42,605 nt of DNA from Aquabacterium sp. (lineage in GTDB: Bacteria > Pseudomonadota > Gammaproteobacteria > Burkholderiales > Burkholderiaceae_C): positions 1 through 42,605 of the forward strand of contig JARXAJ010000095.1 in the NCBI GenBank assembly GCA_029865965.1, read 5' to 3'. Below, one piece after another: positions 35,057 through 42,605 of the stretch (its first letter is position 1; the number at the start of each line of letters is the position of its first letter). A model generated the notes under the pieces. That model searched no databases. It saw only the letters and a program-made list of their open reading frames with translations, and was not told where the DNA came from. The translations under genes were made by a program, and so were the position numbers.

Positions 35057-35479
35057 TCATTCCGATGCAGCATCATCGATGTCGCTTTGTCGCCCCCAAC
35101 ACAGCAGGTCCGGGCCGTTGTGCGACTCAGGCGTTCATGGCGATTGGATGTCCTCTGCGGCGGGGGACGCCGCCAGAAGCCTGTGCGCGGGTCCGCCCTG
35201 CAGCTTCGGACATGCGAGTTGCGCAGATTGGATGGTGCCGCGTCGCAGCTGCCACGCAGGATGGATCACTGCATGCCTCACATTTCATCAACCCCGGCAG
35301 GGCATAGCGTTGATGCGGCGCAACCCGTAGAAGCGATGCGGGTTCCACAAAAGGCTGATCTGATGAGGGACGATGGCATGTCTTGCCAGCACTGGCGGGC
35401 GCACCGCGCCACGGGCGGCAGTTCGGCATCCGCGACACACAAACCCGCAGCGCGCGGGGAGGCGATCCGTCAGCATCGG
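35057..35479. other. 423-base gap without a recognisable gene
   Basis: Frames are open on both strands but nothing resembles a protein family until the topoisomerase-like segment further right. If the CXXCH peptide is a truncated cytochrome, its lost remainder is not found here in any frame. Confidence 0.35.
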
Positions 35480-35674
35480 CTGCCGACCCTGGATGTGCAG
35501 CTGATGTCGGCATCGCTTCGCCATGTGTCTGACGCAGAGCGCGGCTACACGCGGGAGCGTCATGGCAACCGATTCACCTGTCGCAATCTGTCGCACTACA
35601 CGATTCACGATGCAGTGACGATGGCGCGGATCGAGGCGCTTGCCATTCCGCCCGCCTGGGTGTCCCCGAGATGA
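35480..35674 (+). pseudogene. DNA topoisomerase IB N-terminal remnant
   Basis: About 60 codons read ASLRHVSDAERGYTRERHGN, then FTCRNLSHYTIHDAVTMARI and EALAIPPAW. This matches the start of eukaryotic-like bacterial topoisomerase IB, where LRYVSD, a Gly/Arg-rich stretch, an RD-x-A-TLARI segment and ALAIPPAW occur in this order. The likeness stops at PPAW and a stop follows four codons later. The catalytic domain with its Tyr is absent. It is a truncated copy joined directly to a toxin-like remnant. Confidence 0.65.
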
Positions 35675-35675
35675 A

Positions 35676-35813
35676 ATCTTGCATGAAGCCCGCACTGCGG
35701 GCGAGCTGCTCATTCCCTTTGGTAGCAGCGGCTATGTGGCGCTGTTCGAGATCGATGACGCTGCGAACTTGACCGTCTTCGCGGTGCGCGACCAGTGCGA
35801 GGATGACGACCAT
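35676..35813 (+). pseudogene. RelE/ParE-type toxin C-terminal remnant
   Basis: In the next frame, right after the topoisomerase remnant, the reading is ARTAGELLIPFGSSGYVALF, then EIDDAANLTVFAVR and DQCEDDDH. This matches the second half of ParE-family toxins (GSSGYVALY, then AIRHQRE). The first half and any antitoxin gene are absent. The frame runs on to 35882 without likeness. The direct joint with the topoisomerase remnant suggests a deletion. Confidence 0.6.
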
Positions 35814-36120
35814 TGCCCCGCGAGCGAAGCGACGCTTTGCCCGCGTTTTGCTGCTGTAGGTGATCTGCGCTTGGCGATGTAGCGGTACGGCGCCTGAAGG
35901 GCCTGCCGACGGAAGTCAGCCCCCCTGGCGCTGCCTCGAAGTCACCGTGACGACCATCACGAGTCATCGGCGGAGGGCGAACTCGGGCGTGCTGTGGATC
36001 TGATTCCTATCTTGAAGACTGGAAGATCTGATTCGCCGCGCGCCCTCACGGGACGCCGAAGGCTTCAGAGGCAACGCCCAGGCCGAGATCGTCACGTCGT
36101 CGTCATGCGTTCGACGTAAG

Positions 36121-36136
36121 CTGAAACCGATTTCAG
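36121..36136. promoter_or_regulatory. LacI-family operator
   Basis: CTGAAA-CCGA-TTTCAG is an inverted repeat with six-base arms, close to the TGAAACCGGTTTCA consensus of many LacI-family operators. It ends 27 bases before the ATG of the LacI-type gene, placed to repress the regulator and the ABC operon behind it. Confidence 0.7.
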
Positions 36137-36163
36137 TTTCTTCAACATTCCTCGTTGCAAGCG

Positions 36164-37216
36164 ATGTCGATTCGCGACGTATCCAACCAGGCCGGCGTGT
36201 CCCCGGCCACTGTCTCGCGCGTTTTTAATGCGCCTGACACGGTCCGGCCTGTGCTGCGCGAGCGCGTGCAGGCGGCCGCCGCCGCATTGGGGTACCGACC
36301 CAATGCCAGCGCCCGTTCGCTGCGGACGCAGCGCACGCGGGCAATTGGCGTGGTGCTGCCGACCTTGCTGAACCCGGTGTTCGCCGAATGCCTGCATGGC
36401 ATCGCCCAAGCCGCGACGGCAGCCGGCTACTCGATCGTGCCGTTCACCACCGACTACAAGCTGGCGCATGAAACGCACGCGGCCAACCTGCTGCTGGCCC
36501 GCGGTGTCGATGCGCTGATCCTGTGCGTGGCCAATGCTGCGCGGTCAAATGTCCTGACGCGTCTGCGATCGGAAAAGTCGCCTTATGTGCTCGTCTACAA
36601 CCGCCATGCCCACCACCCCTGTGTCTCGGTGGACGGTCGCGCTGCGGTGACGGCTCTGGTGGCGCGGCTGCACGCCCTCGGCCACAGGCACATCTTGATG
36701 GTTTGCGGCGACCTGGACACCTCCGACCGCGCTCAGCAGCGCCACCAGGGCTATCTGCAGGGCATGGCCGCTGCCAGTCTGAATCCGCAGCTTCTGGAAG
36801 TGCCCTTCATGGAAGGCGCCACCGAGCGCGTGGCCGAGTACCTGGCCGCTCGCCAGGTCATGCCGCAGGGACCGACTGCCGTGGTGTGCTCGAATGATCT
36901 ACTGGCCATCCGCTGCATGCGTGCGGCGCATCTCGTTGGGCTGCGCGTCCCCGACGACCTGTCGGTGGCCGGCTTCGACGGCATCGCGCTGGGCGAAGAG
37001 CTGACGCCCGCCCTGTCGACCATCGTGCAACCCAGCACCGAGATCGGCCGGCGCAGCGTCGAGCTCCTGGTGCAGGCACTGGCCGGCGCGGTTCCGCTGG
37101 GCCCTGGTAACAGCCTCACGCTGGACCTGCACTTCCGGGCGGGTGAATCCATCGCAGCCGCCCGCGTTCCGTTCCCTCAGTCCACCCACTCACTGCCACG
37201 AAGGACCACACCATGA
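36164..37216 (+). CDS. LacI-family transcriptional regulator
   Basis: A 350-residue LacI/GalR regulator. The helix-turn-helix is at the N-terminus (IRDVSNQAGVSPATVSRVFN) with the hinge helix RPNASARSLRTQ, followed by a periplasmic-binding-like effector domain with IGVVLPTLLNPVFAE and VCSNDLLAIR, then DLSVAGFDGI. ATG at 36164 gives the standard start; a TTG three codons earlier is possible. A LacI-type operator lies directly upstream, and the stop overlaps the start of the binding-protein gene by four bases, so it is the first gene of the transporter operon and likely controls it. The effector is probably the imported compound or its product. Confidence 0.93.
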   Translation: MSIRDVSNQAGVSPATVSRVFNAPDTVRPVLRERVQAAAAALGYRPNASARSLRTQRTRAIGVVLPTLLNPVFAECLHGIAQAATAAGYSIVPFTTDYKLAHETHAANLLLARGVDALILCVANAARSNVLTRLRSEKSPYVLVYNRHAHHPCVSVDGRAAVTALVARLHALGHRHILMVCGDLDTSDRAQQRHQGYLQGMAAASLNPQLLEVPFMEGATERVAEYLAARQVMPQGPTAVVCSNDLLAIRCMRAAHLVGLRVPDDLSVAGFDGIALGEELTPALSTIVQPSTEIGRRSVELLVQALAGAVPLGPGNSLTLDLHFRAGESIAAARVPFPQSTHSLPRRTTP

Positions 37217-38226
37217 ACGTCTTCCCCTCCCGATTCCTGACGGCGACTGCTCTCGCCTTTGGGCTACTGGCCGGCGCCAGCGCCATGGCGCAGACCGCCA
37301 TTTGCTACAACTGCCCACCCGAGTGGGCCGACTGGGCGAGCCAATTGCGTGCCATCAAGGACAAGACCGGCATCACCGTGCCACCCGACAACAAGAACTC
37401 GGGCCAGACGCTGGCACAGTTGGTGGCCGAGAAGGCCAGCCCGGTGGCTGACATGGCCTATTACGGAGTGACCTTCGGCATCCAGGCCAAGAAAGAAGGC
37501 GTCACGGCCGCCTACAAGCCCGCCGGCTGGGCCGAGATTCCCGATGGCCTGAAGGACCCCGAGGGCCACTGGTTCACCATTCATTCGGGCACGCTGGGCT
37601 TCATGGTCAACGTCGACGCGCTCAAGGGCAAGCCCGTGCCGCGTTCATGGGCCGACCTTCTCAAGCCCGAGTACAAGGGACTGGTGGGCTATCTCGACCC
37701 GGCCTCGGCCTTCGTCGGCTACGTGGGCGCGGTGGCGGTGAACAACGCACGTGGCGGCAGCCTGGATAACTTCGGCCCCGCCATCGAATGGTTCAAGGCG
37801 CTGAAGAAGAATGAACCCATCGTGCCGAAGCAGACCTCCTATGCGCGCGTGCTGTCGGGCGAGATCGCGATCCTGCTCGACTACGACTTCAATGCCTACC
37901 GCGCGAAGTACAAAGACAAGGCCAATATCGAATTCGTGATCCCGGCTGAGGGCACGGTCGTCGTGCCTTACGTGATGAGTGCCGTCGCCAAAGGCCCGAA
38001 TGCGGCCAGCGGGCAGAAGGCGTTGGACTTCATCCTGTCCAACGAAGGCCAGGCGATCTGGGCCAACGCGTTCCTGCGGCCGGTTCGCGCTTCGGCCGTC
38101 AGCAAGGAGGCGCAGGCACGCTTCCTCCCGGCCATTGAATACGCCCGTGCCCGCACCGTCGACTACGGCCGCATGGCTGAGGTGCAGAAGGCTTTCTCCG
38201 ATCGCTACCTGCGCGAGGCACAGTAA
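37213..38226 (+). CDS. ABC transporter periplasmic substrate-binding protein (Fe/2-aminoethylphosphonate type)
   Basis: A 337-residue binding protein with a signal peptide (residues 1 to about 25, cleavage probably after AMA). The mature part has the fold of the iron/polyamine/phosphonate-binding group, with HWFTIHSGTLGFMVNVDAL, then SWADLLKPEYKGLVGYLDPA and a late ALDFILSNEGQAIWAN. The start overlaps the regulator stop (ATGA), with AAGGA upstream. The downstream permeases, ATPase and phosphodiesterase suggest an organic phosphate ligand rather than iron, but that is inference. Confidence 0.9.
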   Translation: MNVFPSRFLTATALAFGLLAGASAMAQTAICYNCPPEWADWASQLRAIKDKTGITVPPDNKNSGQTLAQLVAEKASPVADMAYYGVTFGIQAKKEGVTAAYKPAGWAEIPDGLKDPEGHWFTIHSGTLGFMVNVDALKGKPVPRSWADLLKPEYKGLVGYLDPASAFVGYVGAVAVNNARGGSLDNFGPAIEWFKALKKNEPIVPKQTSYARVLSGEIAILLDYDFNAYRAKYKDKANIEFVIPAEGTVVVPYVMSAVAKGPNAASGQKALDFILSNEGQAIWANAFLRPVRASAVSKEAQARFLPAIEYARARTVDYGRMAEVQKAFSDRYLREAQ

Positions 38227-39024
38227 TTGGTGCTGACGGCCTGCGCCGCGCCGGCGGCCGTGGTGTTTGCGGCCTTCTGGCTGCTGCCCATGGTGCAGCT
38301 GGTCTTGCTGCCGGCCAGCAAGGGCGCGGCCACCTACTTCGTGGTGCTCACTGAGCCGCGTTACCTGCAGAGCCTGGTGCAGACCACACTGCTTTCGGCG
38401 GTGGTCACGCTGGTGTCGTTGGTCGTGGCGGCGGCCGTGGGCCTCTACCTCGGCCGGCGGTCGTTTGCCGGGCGTCGCCTTCTGCTGTCCGTGCTGACAC
38501 TGCCGCTGTCCTTTCCGGGCGTCATCGTCGGCTTCTTCGTGATCCTGATCGGCGGACGGCAAGGGCCGTTCGCCAGCTTCACCGACGCCGTGATCGGCGA
38601 GCGCATGACCTTCGCCTACGGCGTCACCGGGCTGTTCCTGGCCTACGTGTATTTTTCTCTGCCGCGCGCCATCTCCTCGTTCACCGCGGTGGTCGAGCGC
38701 ATGGAGCACGGGCTGGAAGAAGCCGCGCGCTCGCTGGGCGCGCGGCGCTGGCACATCGTGCTTGACGTCTGGTGGCCGGCCCTGCAGCCCACAGCGCTGG
38801 CCATCGGCGCCATCCTCTTCGCCACCGCGATGGGCGCCTTCGGCACGGCCTTCACGCTGGCCAGCCGGTACGAGGTGCTGCCGATCACCATCTACAACGA
38901 GTTCACCAACTACGCCAACTTCGCGTTGGCAGCTTCCCTGTCCATCACGCTGGGGCTGATCACCTGGGTGGTGCTGGTTGTTGCACGCCGGTTCGGCGAC
39001 TCCGCCATCGGAGCGGGTGCATGA
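38227..39024 (+). CDS. ABC transporter permease, first subunit
   Basis: A 265-residue inner-membrane permease with six hydrophobic segments and the EAA loop that contacts the ATPase (LEEAARSLGARRWHIVLDVW). TTG at 38227 directly follows the binding-protein stop and has GAGG eight bases upstream; GTG at 38230 is an alternative. No ATG is available near the N-terminus before the first helix. The next permease overlaps its end by four bases. Confidence 0.9.
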   Translation: MVLTACAAPAAVVFAAFWLLPMVQLVLLPASKGAATYFVVLTEPRYLQSLVQTTLLSAVVTLVSLVVAAAVGLYLGRRSFAGRRLLLSVLTLPLSFPGVIVGFFVILIGGRQGPFASFTDAVIGERMTFAYGVTGLFLAYVYFSLPRAISSFTAVVERMEHGLEEAARSLGARRWHIVLDVWWPALQPTALAIGAILFATAMGAFGTAFTLASRYEVLPITIYNEFTNYANFALAASLSITLGLITWVVLVVARRFGDSAIGAGA

Positions 39025-39845
39025 AGCTGGTGCAGCGCGGCAGGGTCGACACCCCGATCCTGTTGGTCATCACGGTGGCGGTGACGCTGTTCACCCTACT
39101 GCCCATGGCGGTGTCCATCTCCGCGGGGCTGACCAACAACTTCAGTCGCGGCCTGGCCAGCGGCCTGACCACGCGCTGGGTCGAGGAGGTGTGGGCGCTC
39201 TACGGCTCCACCGCCTGGCGCTCGGTGCTGTTGGCGCTGGCCTGCGTGGTGGTGGGGCTGCTGGTGGGTGTGCCCTGCGCCTGGGCGCTGGCGCGCAGCC
39301 GGACGCGGGCTGCCGTCCTCTTCGAGGAACTGCTGACCCTGCCGGTGGCCGTGCCGGGGCTGGCCACTGCGCTGGCGCTGATCCTGGCTTATGGCCAGAT
39401 TCGTGGCTTCCGCCAGAGTTTCGCTTTCATCCTCGTCGGCCATGTGGTGTTCACGCTGCCCTTCATGGTGCGCACGGTGTCTGCGGCCTTCGCGCGTGAC
39501 GACCTGCAATCCCTGGACGAAGCTGCACGCTCGCTGGGCGCCAGCTTCCTGCAGCGGTTCCTGGGGGTGCTGGTCCCGGCCGTGGCGCCGTCCATCGTGG
39601 CCGGCAGCCTGATGGTCTTCACCCTGTCAGTGGGCGAGTTCAATCTCACCTGGATGCTGCACACGCCGCTGACGCGAACGCTGCCGGTGGGCCTGGCCGA
39701 CAGCTACGCCTCGATGCGCATCGAGATCGGGTCGGCTTACACGCTTGTCTTCTTCATGGTCATCCTGCCGATCCTCTGGTGCATGCAGGCGCTGGCGCGC
39801 TGGATCGAGAACACCCATGGATCATCCCCAGGTGCCCGCCGCTGA
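39021..39845 (+). CDS. ABC transporter permease, second subunit
   Basis: A 274-residue permease with about six helices and the EAA loop LDEAARSLGASFLQRFLGVL. The ATG overlaps the first permease's stop (ATGA). The late VGEFNLTWML segment is typical of the Fe/AEP-type importer permeases. With the first permease it forms the translocation pore. Its end overlaps the ATPase gene by 29 bases, so the operon is tightly packed. Confidence 0.92.
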   Translation: MKLVQRGRVDTPILLVITVAVTLFTLLPMAVSISAGLTNNFSRGLASGLTTRWVEEVWALYGSTAWRSVLLALACVVVGLLVGVPCAWALARSRTRAAVLFEELLTLPVAVPGLATALALILAYGQIRGFRQSFAFILVGHVVFTLPFMVRTVSAAFARDDLQSLDEAARSLGASFLQRFLGVLVPAVAPSIVAGSLMVFTLSVGEFNLTWMLHTPLTRTLPVGLADSYASMRIEIGSAYTLVFFMVILPILWCMQALARWIENTHGSSPGARR

Positions 39846-40914
39846 ACGCACGCGCGTCGAGATCATCGACTGCGCCAAGACCTACCCCGGCGGGGCCCAG
39901 GTGCTGTGCCCGACCACGCTGACGGTGGAGCCTGGCGAAGTGCTGGCGCTGCTGGGGCCATCTGGCTGTGGCAAGACCACGCTGCTGCGCGTCATTGCCG
40001 GCCTGATCGCCCCAGACCGCGGCGGGCGCATCGTTTTCAACGGCGACGACGTTACCGCACGGCCGATCGAACAACGCGCGGTGGGCATGGTGTTCCAGCA
40101 CTACGCATTGTTCCCGCAGATGACTGTCGAAGCCAACATCGGCTACGGGCTGCGTGTGCGTGGCATTGCGCTGGACAAGATCCGCCAGCGTGTGGGGGAA
40201 GTCATTGAATTGGTGCGCCTGGGCGGGCTGGAGCAGCGCCGCCCAGCGCAGCTCTCGGGCGGCCAGCGGCAGCGCGTGGCCCTGGCTCGGGCGGTGGCGG
40301 TGCAGCCTCGCGTGCTGCTGCTGGACGAGCCGCTGACCGCGCTGGACGCCAAGCTGAAGGAAGCGTTGCGCGATGAGCTGGCGCAGCTGCTGCGCGACTT
40401 GCACATCACCGCCGTGCACGTCACGCATGACCAGAATGAGGCCCTGGCCATCGCCGACCGGCTGGCCGTCATGCAGGCCGGGCGCATCGTGCAGGTCGGC
40501 CGTGGCGAAGATCTGTACCGCCACCCTGGCCATCCCTTCGTTGCCGAGTTCCTGGGTCGTGTCAACCGGTTGCGCCTCGACGGCCAGGGTGGTCTGCCGC
40601 TGGGTGGTCTCGAACTGAACTGTCCCGCAGGCTTTGCCGGTGGTGACACCGTACTCGTGCGGCCGGAAGATGTGCAGGTCCAGACAGGGACGATGCCGGC
40701 ACAGCCGTTGCACGGTGCAGGCTGGGGCCAGGCACGCGTGCTGCAACGCACCTTCCTGGGCGACCGCGTGCATCTGCGGTTGTCGGTGGCCGGGCAGGTC
40801 GACGCCATCCTTTCAGACCAGTCGCGCGACTGTCCCGCAGCAGCCGGCGACATGGTCCACATCCATATCGACCCGGCGCGCCTGATGGCCGCCGCCCTGA
40901 AAGACAGCACATGA
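39817..40914 (+). CDS. ABC transporter ATP-binding protein
   Basis: A 365-residue importer ATPase. Walker A is GPSGCGKTT, the Q-loop is MVFQHYALFPQMTV, the signature LSGGQRQRVALARA, Walker B LLLDEPLTALD, and the switch His in HVTHDQNEA. A C-terminal TOBE-like domain with VLVRPEDVQV follows, as in PotA/FbpC/PhnT-type importers. It overlaps the second permease by 29 bases and the phosphodiesterase start by four. All catalytic residues are present. Confidence 0.94.
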   Translation: MDHPQVPAAERTRVEIIDCAKTYPGGAQVLCPTTLTVEPGEVLALLGPSGCGKTTLLRVIAGLIAPDRGGRIVFNGDDVTARPIEQRAVGMVFQHYALFPQMTVEANIGYGLRVRGIALDKIRQRVGEVIELVRLGGLEQRRPAQLSGGQRQRVALARAVAVQPRVLLLDEPLTALDAKLKEALRDELAQLLRDLHITAVHVTHDQNEALAIADRLAVMQAGRIVQVGRGEDLYRHPGHPFVAEFLGRVNRLRLDGQGGLPLGGLELNCPAGFAGGDTVLVRPEDVQVQTGTMPAQPLHGAGWGQARVLQRTFLGDRVHLRLSVAGQVDAILSDQSRDCPAAAGDMVHIHIDPARLMAAALKDST

Positions 40915-41741
40915 AGACCTTGCTCGCACAGCTGACCGACCTCCACATCCGCGAGCCAGGGCGGCTGGCCTATGGTCGTCTGGACACTGCCCCTTACCTG
41001 CGTGCGGCCGTTCAGGCCATCGCAGCCCTGCCGCAACGCCCGGATGCATTGGTGCTGACCGGTGACCTCACCGACTTCGGCCGTGCTGCCGAATACGAGC
41101 ACTTGGCGGGCATGCTCGCGCCCCTGTCGATGCCACTGTTCCTGTTGCCCGGCAATCATGACGAGCGTGCGCAGCTGAGGAGCAGCTTCAGGTCGCACGC
41201 CTATCTGGGCGACGGCGAGTTCGTGCAGTACAGCGTGAGCCTGGGCGAGCACGGGCTGCGACTGCTGGCACTGGACACGGTCGAACCCGGTGCCCCCCAT
41301 GGCCGTCTGTGCACGAAGCGGCTGCAGTGGCTGGCCGATGCGCTGGACAGCCATCGCGGCGAGCCCGTGGTCATCGCCATGCACCACCCACCATTCGAAA
41401 CGCTGATCGGACACATGGACCGCATCGGCCTTCTGGAAGGAGCAGACGCGCTGGCTGAGATCCTGGCCGCGCACCCTGCGGTCGAGCGAGTGGTCTGCGG
41501 GCATCTGCACCGCACGATCTACGGCCGGGTGGGCGGCGCCGTCGTGTCCACGGCACCGAGCTCTGCCCACCAGGTCTGCCTGGATCTGGCGCCCGACGCC
41601 GAATCGGCCTGGATCCTGGAGCCGCCTGGCTTCCACCTGCATGCCTGGAGCGGGCCGGGGCGCATGTTGACGCATGTGGCTGCCATAGGTCGGTTCGACG
41701 GTCCCCATCCCTTTCACGACGGCGGCAAGCTGATTGATTGA
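40911..41741 (+). CDS. GpdQ-like cyclic nucleotide/glycerophosphodiester phosphodiesterase
   Basis: A 276-residue binuclear metallophosphoesterase. Metal ligands are visible at D10 and H12 (TDLH), D52 (GDLTD), N82 (GNHD), H158 (MHHPPF), H198 and H200 (CGHLHR), matching the pattern of GpdQ and close to its numbering. YGRLDTAPYLRAAV and MHHPPFETLIGHMD also recall GpdQ. Such enzymes hydrolyse glycerophosphodiesters, cAMP and other phosphodiesters. ATG overlaps the ATPase stop (ATGA), so it is the last gene of the importer operon and likely cleaves the imported compound in the cytoplasm. cAMP phosphodiesterase (CpdA) is an alternative, but the operon argues against it. Confidence 0.9.
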   Translation: MKTLLAQLTDLHIREPGRLAYGRLDTAPYLRAAVQAIAALPQRPDALVLTGDLTDFGRAAEYEHLAGMLAPLSMPLFLLPGNHDERAQLRSSFRSHAYLGDGEFVQYSVSLGEHGLRLLALDTVEPGAPHGRLCTKRLQWLADALDSHRGEPVVIAMHHPPFETLIGHMDRIGLLEGADALAEILAAHPAVERVVCGHLHRTIYGRVGGAVVSTAPSSAHQVCLDLAPDAESAWILEPPGFHLHAWSGPGRMLTHVAAIGRFDGPHPFHDGGKLID

Positions 41742-42274
41742 GGCACCGGGCGGAGCAATGGTGTTCGGGGCGTTCCATTGCCAATCAGCGTCACCGGCAG
41801 GCGCTGTTTCCCGCCGCGCGGCACCCCGGGCGTAGGTCATGCTGCCGCGCAGTGGGAGCACAGTAGCCCCAGGCATCTGCGAATGGCCATCTTGCTGGTG
41901 ATACTTAAAAAAATCGACGGCTGCTTCCCGGCGCCCAAGGTCGGTTGTCGAATGACGGGCCTGGATCGGCAGCACCAGTTCGCGGGACGCGAACCAAACG
42001 GGCTGTCGCTGGATGCGCAGACTTGATGGCCTTGCTTCGCATCAACAAAGCTGGGATGAGCGGTAAGCATCGGCATGGGCCGACACCACGCGTCCGCCAA
42101 ATCCGGATCGCAGCGTCCGGTCTTGGCCGGTCTCTGAGGTTGCGCCCCGCAGTGCACTTTCGCCGCGACACCCAGCGAGACATCCTGGGAATCGAACCGC
42201 GTTGCTCCCAGGACACAGACTGCGCCCCGACGACATTCCGGACACGAACAGGACACGGAGGCTCTGGAAGGTCA
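41742..42274. other. 533-base gap without a recognisable gene
   Basis: It holds one inverted repeat, GCAATGG (41755-41761) and CCATTGC (41775-41781), just after the phosphodiesterase stop and perhaps a terminator, though no T-run follows. The remaining frames give no recognisable protein. The right end is the region downstream of the tRNA fragment. Confidence 0.4.
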
Positions 42275-42313
42275 AAGGGGTTAGCGACTTGCATCGCTAA
42301 CCCCTTGATTTTT
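42275..42313. terminator. strong hairpin terminator beside the tRNA fragment
   Basis: The arms AAGGGGTTAGCGA (42275-42287) and TCGCTAACCCCTT (42294-42306) pair perfectly over 13 bases around CTTGCA. A TTTTT run follows on the plus strand (42309-42313). On the minus strand it lies directly after the tRNA 3' end, so it probably ended the original tRNA transcript and may work in both directions. Confidence 0.7.
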
Positions 42314-42314
42314 A

Positions 42315-42362
42315 TGGCTCCCCGACCTGGGCTCGAACCAGGGACCTACGGATTAACAGTCC
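42315..42362 (-). other. 3' half of tRNA-Asn(GTT): integration (att) site remnant
   Basis: Read on the minus strand the sequence runs from the anticodon stem and loop (GGACTGTTAATCC) through the T-stem and loop (CCTGGTTCGAGCCCAGG) to the acceptor strand, discriminator G and encoded CCA. The 5' half (acceptor strand, D-arm, start of the anticodon stem) is missing, and likeness stops at 42362. A tRNA 3' fragment left beside foreign DNA is the usual scar of integration by a tyrosine recombinase. It cannot fold into a tRNA. Confidence 0.85.
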
Positions 42363-42369
42363 CTGGGGA

Positions 42370-42389
42370 TGGGATTTCCTGGGATCTCC
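42370..42389. repeat. tandem 10-bp direct repeat beside the att core
   Basis: TGGGATTTCC is followed directly by TGGGATCTCC, one mismatch apart, eight bases beyond the end of the tRNA likeness. Its place next to the crossover region suggests recombinase or directionality-factor binding. Confidence 0.5.
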
Positions 42390-42477
42390 TGATACAAGTT
42401 GCCTCTTAAATACTCTTTACAGATCAACAGGTTACGTCCATAGTCATTTCAGCCCGTCTCGGACCAATCCCGCCAAA

Positions 42478-42499
42478 ACTGGCACCAGACTGGCACCAG
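42478..42499. repeat. tandem 11-bp direct repeat (possible recombinase arm sites)
   Basis: ACTGGCACCAG occurs twice head to tail with no gap, about 115 bases from the tRNA fragment and just before a new gene start. Short direct repeats at this distance from the core are typical of integrase arm-type sites; that role is inferred. Confidence 0.5.
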
Positions 42500-42513
42500 A
42501 TCAGCTACGGACT

Positions 42514-42605
42514 ATGGCAAGAGATCAAGTTTCGGCGGCTTCCGCCGCTATCAAATCGCTGGATGGCGGTGCCTTCGTGACGCTGCACAGCCGCCTCGAT
42601 CGAGG
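42514..42605 (+). CDS. start of an unidentified gene of the integrated element (cut by window end)
   Basis: ATG at 42514 opens a frame of 30 codons with no stop to the window edge, reading MARDQVSAASAAIKSLDGGA and then FVTLHSRLDR. The composition is balanced and the position, just beyond the att site, fits the first gene of an integrated element. I do not recognise the family from so short a piece. No clear ribosome site is visible. Confidence 0.45.
   Translation, partial: MARDQVSAASAAIKSLDGGAFVTLHSRLDR

Noticed and set aside
35997-36034. Direct repeat GATCTGATTC (35997-36006 and 36025-36034) upstream of the LacI-type gene
   Set aside because: Two ten-base copies with 18 bases between could be chance; the LacI palindrome nearer the gene is a better regulatory candidate.
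1-42605. CRISPR array, complete insertion sequence or rRNA genes
   Set aside because: No regularly spaced repeats, transposase motifs with terminal inverted repeats, or rRNA-like segments were seen.

Overview
The window is high-GC DNA with dense, mostly ATG-started genes and protein families typical of Betaproteobacteria, order Burkholderiales (Comamonadaceae or a Leptothrix/Rubrivivax-type relative). Signs include a NagR/NahR-like LysR regulator, a NagGH-type Rieske hydroxylase, an HU protein with a long Lys/Ala/Pro tail, and a GC-rich palindromic repeat of a kind I associate with Comamonadaceae genomes. The genus cannot be fixed from the sequence alone.

Region 1 (1-8.85 kb) is aromatic and acyl-CoA metabolism. 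A small membrane protein gene faces a trio of acyl-CoA ligase, SCP2-type thiolase and DUF35 zinc-ribbon/OB-fold protein. After an HU-like gene comes a NahR/NagR-like regulator divergent from gentisate 1,2-dioxygenase and a three-gene salicylate 5-hydroxylase set (large subunit, small subunit, Rieske ferredoxin). The expected route is salicylate to gentisate to maleylpyruvate. The ferredoxin reductase and the maleylpyruvate-processing enzymes are not in the window. The large subunit carries an in-frame insertion that looks like a mobile palindromic repeat.

Region 2 (8.86-32.7 kb) is a long stress and low-oxygen type cluster. It holds two paralogous 217-residue BON proteins, a conserved-looking 73-residue protein, CbpA/CbpM, a P-type ATPase C-terminal remnant, a shortened DUF1269-like protein, a heterodimeric ABC exporter, a VIT-family transporter, the phosphoketolase module (RpiB, Xfp, class I aldolase, histidine phosphatase, acetate kinase), a PRC-barrel protein, an SNF2 helicase with a SWIM partner, and a zinc alcohol dehydrogenase. 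The content recalls the low-oxygen-activated (lxa) type loci of Burkholderia, in a reduced form. Remnants of an HtrA-type protease, phosphoglucomutase and a P-type ATPase show that the cluster is eroding.

Region 3 (32.7-36.1 kb) is a patchwork: a CDF metal transporter, a small membrane protein, a 45-residue protein ending in a CXXCH motif, and adjoining remnants of topoisomerase IB and a ParE-type toxin.

Region 4 (36.1-41.7 kb) is a compact operon: a LacI-family regulator with a clear palindromic operator upstream, a complete Fe/phosphonate-type ABC importer (binding protein, two permeases, ATPase) and a GpdQ-like phosphodiesterase. Together they suggest uptake and cleavage of an organic phosphodiester.

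Region 5 (41.7 kb to the end) has a strong hairpin followed by the 3' half of a tRNA-Asn gene, cut in the anticodon stem. Tandem direct repeats and the first codons of a new gene follow. This looks like the chromosomal junction of a tRNA-integrated mobile element whose body lies to the right of the window.
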